Assembly (NCBI GenBank): GCA_032821775.1
Contig: JAVLRN010000005.1
Coordinates: 186,001 to 250,000, forward strand
Length of the DNA: 64,000 nucleotides
Reading direction: 5' to 3'
Source of the DNA: Sanguinoderma infundibulare
Lineage: Eukaryota > Basidiomycota > Agaricomycetes > Polyporales > Polyporaceae
Below the pieces are notes generated by a model. The model searched no databases and had not been told where the DNA came from. It worked only from the letters and a program-made list of their open reading frames with translations. Of this stretch, positions 36,601-46,900 are shown piece by piece. Position 1 is the first letter of the stretch. Each line of letters starts with the position of its first letter. Made by a program: the position numbers and the translations under genes.

Positions 36601-37310
36601 TTCAAGAGCAACAGTGCGGAGGGGACGCTTCATATTGAAAACGAATGCCTCAGGGTTGGAGAGGGAATACACGGCGACCTGTCCTGAGGGCAACGAGCAG
36701 TGCATTTCAATCGCTGAACGGGCAGATATGTCTTGCGAAAACAGCTCACCATCCATTGAGGCGGTAGCTATCCAGTCGCCTGTGATATCCATGGAAATGT
36801 CGAGGACGGACGCAGTGTGCGCCGCGAACGACTTGATCGGTTGTCCCGACAAGTCGAGAACATGCAGCTTCCCTCCGTGTGTTCCCAGAGCCTAACGTAG
36901 TATGTCAATCCCGACGACGTTCGAGCTTTCTGAGTGAAGGGACCGACCAATCGTTGGTTGGCATACGCAAGCGCAGATGCAGAGTCTTTCTGTAGAAGCT
37001 GGTGCGCGATGCCTCCAAGACGTTCGTACTTGAGCGCAGGCTCCTCGTCGTCGTCCTCGTCGTCCTCTTCGTCCTCCTCCGTAAGCTCTTCCTCGCTCCC
37101 TTCCACCTCGCTCTCTTCCGTCTCCTTGCCATTTTCCTCATGCGCAACCCCGTTGCCGTCCTCTACAACCTCCTCTCCGTCTACCTCCTCCTCGCTGTTC
37201 TCACTCATGTTGTCCGGACTAGCGCAGGTCGTTCCATCGCGGAGATCCCGGTCCTCGCTCTGGCTCTGGTTCTGGGTCTCCAGAACACTGTCGTTAGGCT
37301 CCGCAGACAT
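33666..37310 (-). CDS. VPS41: VPS41, HOPS tethering complex subunit
   Basis: Subunit of the HOPS complex, which tethers membranes for fusion with the vacuole. The protein starts MSAEPNDSVLETQ and has a long acidic Glu/Asp-rich segment, then ALKYERLGGI. A WD40-like beta-propeller follows: HTASVLDISMDITGDWIATA, then GGMAGNLVLHEKGWLGYK and ENTLLIGWADQIKVA. Next comes a helical clathrin-heavy-chain-repeat region (RYEEALDVIERMGHEGG, LVYEMILAHFL, then GNNKQALHIIIERLGDVNRA, a typical VPS41/CHCR signature). The C-terminal RING-H2 reads CPICNKPLG, CRHVVHADC and, after an intron, GCPVCHNRSEGQRT; stop at 33666-33668. Several short introns. Domain order and length (about 1,000 residues) match the family. 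The gene is head-to-head with COX16. Confidence 0.95.
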
Positions 37311-37496
37311 CCCGCTCTAGGTAAGCTCTCGCAAGCAAGCAGACTAGAAAAGCATAGGCACCACTTAGAGCGCAGCGAGGCCAGCAGAAGGCCTGAGGGT
37401 GGGAGGCGCGAGGGTGACGCGCAGTGATCACGAATGAGTTCAAGATGCGGGGCGCTTGCAGCCGACAGCGCCGAGACGTTTTGGACTCGAACGACG
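37311..37496. promoter_or_regulatory. Shared promoter region of VPS41 and COX16
   Basis: Only 186 bases separate the two divergent start codons (124 if COX16 starts at its upstream in-frame ATG at 37434). Both promoters and leaders must fit here. No clear TATA box was seen. Confidence 0.6.
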
Positions 37497-37959
37497 ATGC
37501 CGCCATTCTCTTCAAATCCTCTAAACGAGGCGTCTTACAGCAAGCTCTTCAAGAGATACCCAGCATTGTTCGGGCTGCCGTTCGTGCTGCTCATCGTTGG
37601 GGCGTCGTATGGCATGCAGCAGTTCACCCAGACACGGTACGACCTCCACGATCAGAAAGTGACGGCGGTACGTGTCCGTTCCCTAATTTTGCTGCACAAT
37701 GGACCTGGATCTCGAGGAAACCGTAGATGAGCAAGGAGCAAGAGCTGGGTCTGCAGAAGAACCGGAAACAGTTCGACGTTCGGGAGGAGTACTTTGTGAG
37801 TACCTGATTTCGACAGCTCACTGTTGGACGCCTCATTTTGTACCACAGAAATTGAGCTCGGCGGCGGCGGAGGACTGGGAGCCGAAGCGCATACAACGAC
37901 CAAAAGGCGTCCCAGAGTGGGGAGTACCACCCGAAGAGCCCCCTCAGAAGAAGCCCTGA
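37497..37959 (+). CDS. COX16: COX16, cytochrome c oxidase assembly protein
   Basis: Small mitochondrial inner-membrane protein needed for cytochrome c oxidase assembly. Three exons (37497-37667, 37727-37795, 37849-37959) join in phase 0 to about 116 residues. The product opens MPPFSSNPLNEASYSKLFKR and has one membrane segment (ALFGLPFVLLIVGASYGM). The typical COX16 stretch follows: YDLHDQKVTAMSKEQELGL, then DVREEYFKL and a Pro-rich tail around DWEPKRIQRPKG. An in-frame ATG at 37434 would add 21 residues; I chose 37497 because family members begin close to this point and the shared promoter is already short. It is convergent with RPN7, with about 200 bases between the stops. Confidence 0.92.
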
Positions 37960-38155
37960 AGCCCTCCCGAACCTCGACTCCCCTACACTACACTCACCAT
38001 TGACTTATATCGGAGTAATGTTGTAATTCTAGCTGTCCTCGCTGCACATATACACCTGCACTCACTCGGTCGTCAAGCTTCAAGCGATCCGCGTCCCGAA
38101 AAGCTGCCTAATACAATACAGATGGAATATCGGTCTGCACACCGTACGCTGTCGG

Positions 38156-39646
38156 TCAGTACAGCACCTTGCTCAGTCTCTGCACCGCGTTCAACAGGAT
38201 GTCCCCTTGCCGGACGACGGTCTCGTATTGCGCGTTCTTCACCGATGGCCGGTTCGTTTCCACAACGCCGTTCACCTTGTCGATAGTGCAGTGCAAGCGA
38301 CCGGAGGCGATGAATCGCGAGAGCTCGCTACAAAGGTGAGGAATCAGCATACGTGCAGACCAGGAAACGCGCACGCGAACATACTTGTCGACGAACTCGA
38401 TGCTCACGCCGAATGACCGCGCAAGGCTATCAAGCGTAAGGCTGCGGTAGGACTCGAGGAGTTGGTTGTACGCGAGGATGCGCATCTCCCGGACGTAGTA
38501 GCGGGTGTGCGGTGCGAGGATGCGGTTTGGGTTGAGGTGCGTTTGCTCAAGTGCAGCTATATGCAAAGTTAGAGGGGACATTGTGAGGCATATACATAGC
38601 GGGCGCACCGAGAGCGACAAAGAATTTGTCGTAATGTGAATCGTACAGGTTCTTCATGAGATCGGCGAGTGTGGGGAGATCGGGCAAGACTTGGATCACT
38701 TCTGGCGCTGCGATAAGCTGGGACACGTCGTATTAGAGGCGATAAGATGAAGAGCGGCTCATGCGCATACTTTCTTCTTAAGGTCTGGTCGCTTGAGGGT
38801 GAGGACATTGGAAATGATGGTGGACGCAACAAAGTCATTGTATGAGATGAGTTCCGTCGCGGTGAATGTTGACAGCGCGTCGAGAAGTAGTTCTCCACCG
38901 CGCTTGAATTGTCGGATCGAGAGTGAGTGAAGACCGCGGTAGACCTTCAGACGGTTCCTCCGGTCCCAGTCACCACCTTTCTCCACCAGCCTACATGCAC
39001 GTACAATCAGCAGAATGGCAGAGTAAGACAGGTACAAACGTACTCCTCCGCCTGCTGCAGGTTTTGAGTAATCATTTCATGGTCACCAAAGAAGAAACCG
39101 ATTCGGATGAGGGTAAGGACAATGTCTATCCTTGAACCCAATCCCGGCGTCTTCTCTAATGCGAGTTTCTGGGCTTCAATCGCCTTGTCCTGTGTCACGC
39201 CGTGGTGCATATAATCAGATACGACGGCATATAGACACAGAGGCATGCGCACCTTGTCTCCAATCCTCGTCAAGTAGTTCGCGCGCGCGCGAAGCGCGTC
39301 CGCGATGTCTGTCTCACCCTCAGTCTTCTTCGCCTCCTCTAGCCGTTCCTCGATCTTGTCCAGCTCGTCTTTGTTCTCCTTCTCCATGCGCTCGAGCAGG
39401 GACTGGTCTAGCGGCAGGGCCGAGGTCGAAGTGACTATCCGGTAGTACGGCGCCATGTCTATACAGCGCGTATAAGAGCGCGTCCACCGACGGAGCAAGT
39501 TTAGAGAACTTACGGTCGGCTTCAATACCAGCAAGTAGGGATTTGCGCGCGTCCTGGTGGAGGTGCGCGAGGGATGGCGAAGACAGGACGAAGTAGTCCT
39601 GCGCCAGAGCGAGGTTGGGGATCGGCAGCACCAAGTCTTCGGCCAT
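38156..39646 (-). CDS. RPN7: RPN7, 26S proteasome lid subunit (PSMD6-type, PCI domain)
   Basis: Non-ATPase subunit of the proteasome lid. It starts [21 protein letters not shown] coiled segment ([20 protein letters not shown]) leads into TPR-like helices: [38 protein letters not shown], then [20 protein letters not shown] and [20 protein letters not shown] sequence. The C-terminal PCI domain has [20 protein letters not shown], then [36 protein letters not shown] and a tail ending VQRLSKVLY. Stop at 38156-38158. Several short introns, some written with alternative frames if retained. Order and length fit RPN7. It is divergent with RPN6, another lid subunit. Confidence 0.95.
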
Positions 39647-39907
39647 TCTCCCCGTCAGTTGTGAGTGCAGCAATCAGGAATTGCAGCGAGTTGGCAGCGA
39701 GTAGAACGACGAGAACGGCGAGGACGAGCAAAGGGCTGAAGGGCGTAATGGGAAGGCGCCTGGAGACGACGCGTCAGTACCGCGAAGGTTCCCACGCTCC
39801 TCGACGCGTCACCTCGCGTGCGTCCTCTTCGCCTCAGCCTCTCTGCACGCCGTTCTTGCACTCGCTCTCTGTCATTCCCCCGCTCGTACTTGTTGGACCG
39901 CTCCATA
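39647..39907. promoter_or_regulatory. Shared promoter of RPN7 and RPN6
   Basis: 261 bases separate the divergent start codons of the two lid subunits. The sequence is C/T-rich towards RPN6. I looked for the yeast proteasome element GGTGGCAAA in both orientations and did not see it, so any shared control would use another site. Confidence 0.65.
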
Positions 39908-41760
39908 ATGCCGACGAAGGAGGAGCTACTGAAGCAAGCGCAATCCGCATCCGACAAGAAGAGTTCTGAGGCCCTTTACAAACAGATCCTCGGTGAGGTG
40001 AAATACATGCTTGCGACGCATACGCGAACTCACGCGGGGTACCAGCATCGCCGATCAGCGAGCATGCCGCCATAGAGGAGAAGGAGGCAGAGCTCCGCCA
40101 CCAGGAGACTGCGCTTGTGAAGCTCGGAGAGCTCTACCGGGATCAAAAGTGCGTAACCGTCCGTGACCGAAATCCTCTGCATGAAATATCGATCGTTACA
40201 CCCCAGTAATGCAAAGGGTGTTGCGGAGGTCATCACCTTGTCGCGCTCTTTTGTTTCTTCGACTGCCAAGGCAAAGACGGCTAAGCTCAGTGCGTTCTAT
40301 TTTATGCTTGTCTGTGCAAGTCTGGAGTAACCGGCGCATTTAGTCCGAACGCTTCTCGACTGCTTCAGCACTATCCCAAATAGCCAGAAGATTCAGATTG
40401 ACGTCTTACAGGAGAACATTGAATGGGCGAAGCGGGAGAAGCGGATATTCCTCAAGCACAGTCTGGAGACCCGGCTGGTCGGCTTGTGAGTGCTTCATCT
40501 TCATCGCTCTCGCATTCTGTCCTCTTTAACTAAAGTTTTTTTTTCATAGGCAACTTGACACACAACAGTACAAACCTGCCCTCGCTCTGATCGAGACTTT
40601 GCTCACGGAGCTCAAGCGGCTAGACGACAAGCTCGTCCTCACGGAAGTTCACCTCCTCGAGAGTCGGGTGTACCGTGGAATTGGCAACCTCGCGAAAGCA
40701 AAGGTCGTATATAAATCCGCTGACCCAACATGCGCTTCCTGAGGACGAGGACCTGATCATTACTCTCTGCATCTATAGGCGGCACTAACGTCCTCTCGCA
40801 CGGCTGCCAACTCAATATACTGCCCCCCTCAACTCCAAGCACGCCTTGACCTGCAGTCCGGTATCCTCCACGCAGAAGACAAGGACTACACCACCGCATA
40901 CTCATACTTCTACGAGACGTTTGAGAACCTCAGCACACAGGACGATCCCAGTGCACTAGGCGCCTTGAAGTACATGCTCCTCTGCAAGGTCATGCTCAAC
41001 CTGGTCCGTCTCAACAGCCTGTTTTCCCTTACCTTTGTTCGGCTCACTGACCGGAGCCGTCCATCCCGATAGCCGGAGGACGTCACATCATTGCTCTCGA
41101 TCAAGCTGGCGTCGAAGTATGCGCAGCTCCGGGACGTCGAGAGCATGCGCGCGATCGCACGCGCGCACCAGAAGCGGAATCTCGCCGACTTCGAGAAGGC
41201 GCTGAAGGACTACCAGCAAGGTACGGTGATGCGATCCACACCCACGACTCACGCACATGAACATATGCTGACGGCTCGTGCTTCCCCCAGAGCTCTCGTC
41301 GGACACGACGATCCGGACACACCTCTCCGCCCTGTACGACACGCTGCTCGAGCAGAACCTCCTCCGTATCGTCGAACCCTACTCGGTCGTCGAGATCGAG
41401 TACATCGCGCAGCAGGTCGGGCAGGGACGGCAGGCGGTCGAGCTCAAGTTGTCCCAGATGATCCTCGACAAGGTCTTCCATGGCGTGCTCGACCAGGGCC
41501 GGGGGTGCCTGCTCATCTTCGAGGAGCCCGAGGCGGACGTAAGTGCCCGCGATCTAATTCTCCTCTTTAGTGTTCGAATGAAAGTGATTGATCCCTTTTC
41601 TCACACCACCCACAGAGGACGTACGGTGCGGCGATCGACACGCTCGAGCAGGTTGGCAAGGTTGTGGATTCGCTGTACGCAAAGGTGCGCCGTGTGATTG
41701 GGCCCATATGCTCACGTACGTCGCTGATCACGCCGCATATAGACTGTAAAACTAGCATAG
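39908..41760 (+). CDS. RPN6: RPN6, 26S proteasome lid subunit (PSMD11-type, PCI domain)
   Basis: Lid subunit that braces the interface of 19S and 20S particles. It starts [23 protein letters not shown]-like helices follow: [40 protein letters not shown], then [40 protein letters not shown] and [20 protein letters not shown]. The PCI domain (about 41290-41690) reads [40 protein letters not shown], then [20 protein letters not shown] and, after the last intron, TVKLA and stop at 41758. About nine exons, introns mostly 50-70 nt. Length (about 420 residues) is normal. Confidence 0.96.
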
Positions 41761-41814
41761 GGCCTCTGTATCTCATAGCGTTTTTGGCATTTATCGTTTT
41801 GGTCTTCTGATCAG

Positions 41815-42273
41815 ACTAGTTCGGTTGCTCCAACCTGACCCACCTCAAGCTCAAGTTTTTGGATCCAGACAAATCCGTGCTGGACGTTCTCATGAGCTAT
41901 CATCTGGCTTTGCACGGGTACCGCGGCAGAGACCCAGAGTCGTTTCTCATTCCCAATTTTCACAGAACATTTGCCACAGGGAAGTAATGCTACCGTAACC
42001 CAACTCCTTGAAGGTTTGTGCCAGACCAAGACGGTCACCGCAGATGGGGAGGAGGCTGCGATCAAGAATGAGATGGCGGAATCGATATTTGGGTTTAACC
42101 CGTTGCGATACGTTTTGTTGACATCGCTTCGGAAGAACTCCGTGGTGATCCGTCCTCCCAACTCCTACCAGGACGACAAGCAGGACAACGCTCGCGAAGA
42201 TGAGAGCACCAGCGAGTGGGAGTCTGATTCAGAGGATGAGGACACTGATGAGGATGGGATGCAAGGGTAGGTT
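41815..42273 (+). pseudogene. Fragment of an F-box/leucine-rich-like gene
   Basis: Plus-strand pieces look coding but lie in more than one frame. The first includes NLTHLKLKFLDPDKSVLDVL and then FLIPNFHRTFATGK, ended by TAA at about 41984. The next, from about 41975 to 42270, has NATVTQLLEGLCQTKTVT and an acidic tail (EWESDSEDEDTDEDG) ending at a stop. The composition is that of the C-terminal half of an Agaricomycete F-box-like protein. No N-terminal F-box is seen nearby, so this is probably a truncated relic; a short intron could join the two parts. Confidence 0.3.
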
Positions 42274-43922
42274 CTTCCTCGAGCACGAGGTGAGTATCGC
42301 TTCGCTTGCGCCCCGACGGTCGTACTTACTCAAACTTCTGGCACGCTGCGGAAATTCAGGTGAGTATTGTATCACTCCGCTTTGTCCTAGTCCCAGCCAA
42401 ACCGTACTCGGACTTCTGGCATTCTGCAAAGAATCAGTTGAAATCTCCCAGGGCACCATCTTGCGCCCACGAGCGTATACGCTCTGGCAAGGTTTCGACC
42501 TTGGCCCAGATTTTGGTTGATGACGTCTGCCCATGTATTTGTAGTAGATGATGTGTCTAAACACCGTCGATGTGAACGCAGCGCACACACTGATAGCAGT
42601 TTGACAGAAGGTACGAATGGACACAGATGGGAGGAATGGGTCGACGCGCTATGGCTTTGGCGGTCGTGAGGACAAATACGCCGAGCACTATAAAGCTGTC
42701 TCCATAGCAAGCTCTTGGACAGAGGCATGCTAGAGGGCGTGTTGATGGTGCATCGCGGAGGACGTAGTCTTACCAGTCCGTAGAACAAACCCCTCGCACC
42801 CGTCTCACGTGCAGTCTTGTCTTGGTATGAGATTAGTCTATCACCTGCGTTAACCAGAACCAGCACCCGACCGTTCAGAGCCAACGGTGTAATGATTTTC
42901 AGAAAATAATATAGGCGCACCCTATGATGGATACTACCCGACTAACGGGTCTGACATCCTGCCCAATTCCTGCCGCTGAGGTCTCCATCGACGCGCCCAA
43001 ACGCCACTTTGCGAAGCCGAGTCGGTAGTATGAGTCTCATTTCCCATCAGCAACGTCATCCGCGGCGATTGAGACGTCAGAGATGGTGCTAAGGACAGAG
43101 AAGAGAAAGAAGAAGTGCCTCTGTATAGTCTCTGTATGTGTATGGAAGTTGTAGATCCCGCTGGATGTGGCCCGGGGTGACGACAACCTTTGCGGCTGTC
43201 GTGGCGCACGTCCAGAGTGACATTTACCAGCAGATGATGTGGGTATATGCGGGTCCGACTACTGCCAGAAAAGACCAGGACCGCAGGCAGATCGCGATCA
43301 TACGTGCTCACGACTCGCTTGCAGCTGTCCGAGGCGGAGATGATCAGAACTTAGGGACGAGTAATATAGGCCAAGGACGTACGTGCCCAACTGCATCCAC
43401 GACGCCCACCATCTCTGCTCGTCGTCTGCCCTGCATCTGCTTCTGCCCTTCTGCCATCTGCGCTGGCTGTGTCCGAGGAAACCGACGGAAACTCGGCCTC
43501 GAGGAGAGCGCCGGGTGACGTTATGCGACGGCTCGGGTAGCCGTGAACGCCTCGGTTCGGACGACAACCGGCCGTCGGCCTGAGACGTTCGTCAACGGCG
43601 GCGGCAGCAGGCAGCCAGTGGGAGGTCGTCATTTGTCGTTGTGGTCGCAGCGGGGTGGAGGGCCGCAAACGTGGATCAGAGACAAGTCAGACAGAGGGCT
43701 GTAGGCCGGTCGGAATCGGGCATGTGGATGGTGATGACACAGCTGGCTTATAGCGACTGTCAGCTCGGTCAGTTTACCCCTCTCCCCTCTCCGACCGACC
43801 GTCGACTAGACTCTGGCCGCTGACGACTCTGCCGACCTCGCTCTCTCGAGCGCAGCGCTCGCGCGTGTGCTTCTTGTCCTCTCCCATCTTGCCATCTTGT
43901 CCGCGCACACCCTCCGCGGCCA
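42274..43922. other. Intergenic region upstream of the flippase gene
   Basis: No gene is supported. Two similar short stretches occur at about 42290-42365 and 42355-42430 (each has GTGAGTAT, a TCACTTCGCTT-like or CACTCCGCTT block and ACTTCTGGCA), a possible small tandem duplication. The last 150 bases are C/T-rich as expected for the flippase promoter. Confidence 0.35.
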
Positions 43923-46900
43923 TGCCGTCCAAGCTCGGCGCATGGTACTCCAAGCTCGCCGACTTCAACGTCGAGTCTCTTTTTTCCAAGCGCAAGGAGC
44001 CTGGGCCCCCGCGCACCGTCCACGTCAACCAGCCCTTGCCTGACGACTATTACGATCACAAGAAGAGGCATCCCAAGGTCCTCAAACAGCATGTCTACGC
44101 CTCGAACCAGGTCATCACCTCCAAATACACCATCATCACATTCCTCCCCCGCAACCTCCTCGAGCAGTTCCGGCGCATAGCCAACATTTTCTTCCTCGTT
44201 ATCGCCATCCTCCAGTTCTTCCCCATCTTCTCCACCGTCTCCCCCGGGCTCGTCATCCTCCCCCTCCTCATCGTCCTCACCATAACCGCCGTCAAAGATG
44301 CCTACGAGGACATCAAGCGCCACCAGTCCGACCGGAGCGTCAACTACTCCCAGGTGCGTGTCTTGGCAGGCGGCGAGTTCGCGAACGAGAACGCCATGGC
44401 CGGAAAATCAAAGACGTTCGTCCGCGGTCTCATCCCCAAGCGCAAGCGGCGAGCGCGCAAGGCCGCTGTCGATGTCGAGAACCTCGAGCATGGCGCGCCC
44501 CCGGAGGGCGTTCGCACCGATGGCGCCGAGCTCGAAATGATCCCGACGGCGACGGTGGAGGGCACGGACATCGAGGACGGTGAGCCCGTCGAGGAGGTCG
44601 GTAATTTGTTCCACCACCACGGCCGATCGAAGCGGCCGCACTGGAGGATGACCACCTGGGAGGACCTCCGCGTCGGAGACATCGTCAAGATCAAGGAGGA
44701 CGAGTCCATCCCCGCCGACATTCTCATCTGCTCCACCTCGGAGGAGGAGAACGTCGCGTACGTCGAGACCAAGAACCTGGACGGCGAGACGAACCTCAAG
44801 AGTCGCAGCGCGTGCCCAGCCCTCACCCGGCTCGACTCGGCGCGCGCGTGTGCGAGTAAACAGAACGCGTTCCACGTCGAGTGCGACCGACCGGACACAA
44901 ATCTCTACAAGATGAACGCGGCGGTGGTCGCGCCGGATGGGAAAAAGCACGCGGTCGACACGAGCATGATCCTGCTCCGCGGCACTGTCCTTCGCAACAC
45001 TCGGTCCGTCATTGGCGTCGTTCTATTCACGGGCGAGGACACCAAGATCGTGCTCAACTCTGGCGCGACGCCCAGCAAACGCAGCAGGGTCGAACGACAA
45101 ATGAACCCACAGGTGTACGTCTCTCGTTTCATCATGGTAGTCATTCCCAGATTTTGCTCGAGGACGTTCCCATGGTCCAGGTAAGATGCTTTATCGGGAA
45201 TTTCGGGGCTACGTAACGTGTCTTCTTTTTTCTCTCCGAGAAATGATCTAGACACGTCACGTGGCTCAAAAAGTTCCCAAGAATCTCCTCGGATGCTATC
45301 GGACTTTGCTCATCGTGCCCGGGCCACTACTCACGGTTAAAGTGTCAACGACGAGCATTTTACCGCATGGGATATCTCACGGAAGATATCTGTTCTTGCG
45401 ATGGGTTGGGAAAACGTTTCACTACCCATTTCTCAAACATTTTTGTGAGGATACAGCTGGGTTGGGGGTGGTGCCATCGCCAGTCAACACGCTGCGGGCG
45501 GATGTCCAATTCGCACTGCGTGTCGTGGGCTATGTGCGGCCTTGCCAGGTGTGACGCGTCGTCCGTTTTGTTCGCTTTGTCACCGGCCGAAAGTCGGGAA
45601 TGCCTTCCGCGCCAGCACCTTCGTAATTTCCGCTGACCACGCATGCTCACGCTAAACGTCTTACAGTTTCATCAATCTCATCATCCTCGCCGTCATGGCC
45701 GTCGTCTGCGGCATTATCGACTCCGTTCTTGAGCAGCGGTATTACCCGCTTGGCGCGCCGTGGTTGTACGGCGACAACCAGAGCGACAATAACCCGCAGA
45801 TCAACGGGCTCATCACCGCCATCTTTGCGCTCATTACCTTCCAGAACATCATTCCCATCTCGCTGTACATCTCGATTGAGGTTGTGCGGACGTGTCAGGC
45901 GCTGTTCATCTACTTTGACCGGGAGATCTACTACGAAAAGACGGACCAGCCGACGCTGTCGCGCACCTGGAACCTGTCGGACGACCTGGGGCAGATCGAG
46001 TACATCTTCTCGGACAAGACGGGCACGCTCACGCAGAACGTGATGGTCTTCCGCCGGTGCACGATTGGCGGACGCGTGTATCGCGGCGAGAAGGCGAACC
46101 ACCCGGATGACTTCAAGGACGAGCGAGGCTCTCCCCCGACGGCCACCGCTCGCAGTTCGGGGTCACGCACACCGCCACCGCGGGGATCGTCGAACTCTTC
46201 TTCCGCGTCCTCATCTCTGGAGACCAAGCACGCCAACGCCCACCGTGTCGTTGGGCACTTCAGCGACAACAACCTCCAGGCGGACATCGCGGCCGCGCAG
46301 AACACCGCGGGCGGCAGCCAGGCGGACGCGCACGGGCAGATGCTCAACGGATTCTGGACCGTGCTCGCGCTATGCCACACCGCGCTCGTTTCCGTTGACC
46401 CGCAGACAGGCGCGCTCCAGTACAAGGCGCAGAGTCCGGACGAGGGCGCGCTCGTACAGGCGGCGGCGGACGTCGGGTTCGTGTTCCGCCGGCGCGAGCG
46501 CGAGCTGCTAACTCTGCAAACGCCGTTCGGACGCGAGTCCGAGGGACGGCTGGAGCGGTTCGAGCTGCTGAACATCCTCGACTTCACGAGCGCGCGGAAG
46601 CGGATGAGCGTGGTCGTGCGCAGGGTGGAGGACGAGGACGGGCAGGGCGACGGGAAGGTGTACGTGCTGTGCAAGGGCGCGGACAACGTGATCATGGAGC
46701 GGCTGAGCCCAGGGCAAGAGGCGTTCATGAGGACGACGGAGGACCATCTGGCGGAGTTTGCGAGCGAGGGACTGAGGACGCTCACTTTGGCTTACAAGGT
46801 CGTTCCCGGTGCGTTTCGTCTTCGGCTCTAAGTTTGTGGCTTGCGATTTCAAGGATGACTTCATCTGACTGGCATATACAGAGGACGAATACGAGGCTTG

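Noticed and set aside
39647..39907. A PACE-type proteasome box in the RPN7/RPN6 promoter
   Set aside because: GGTGGCAAA or its complement is not present; TTGGCAGCGAG is too different to claim.
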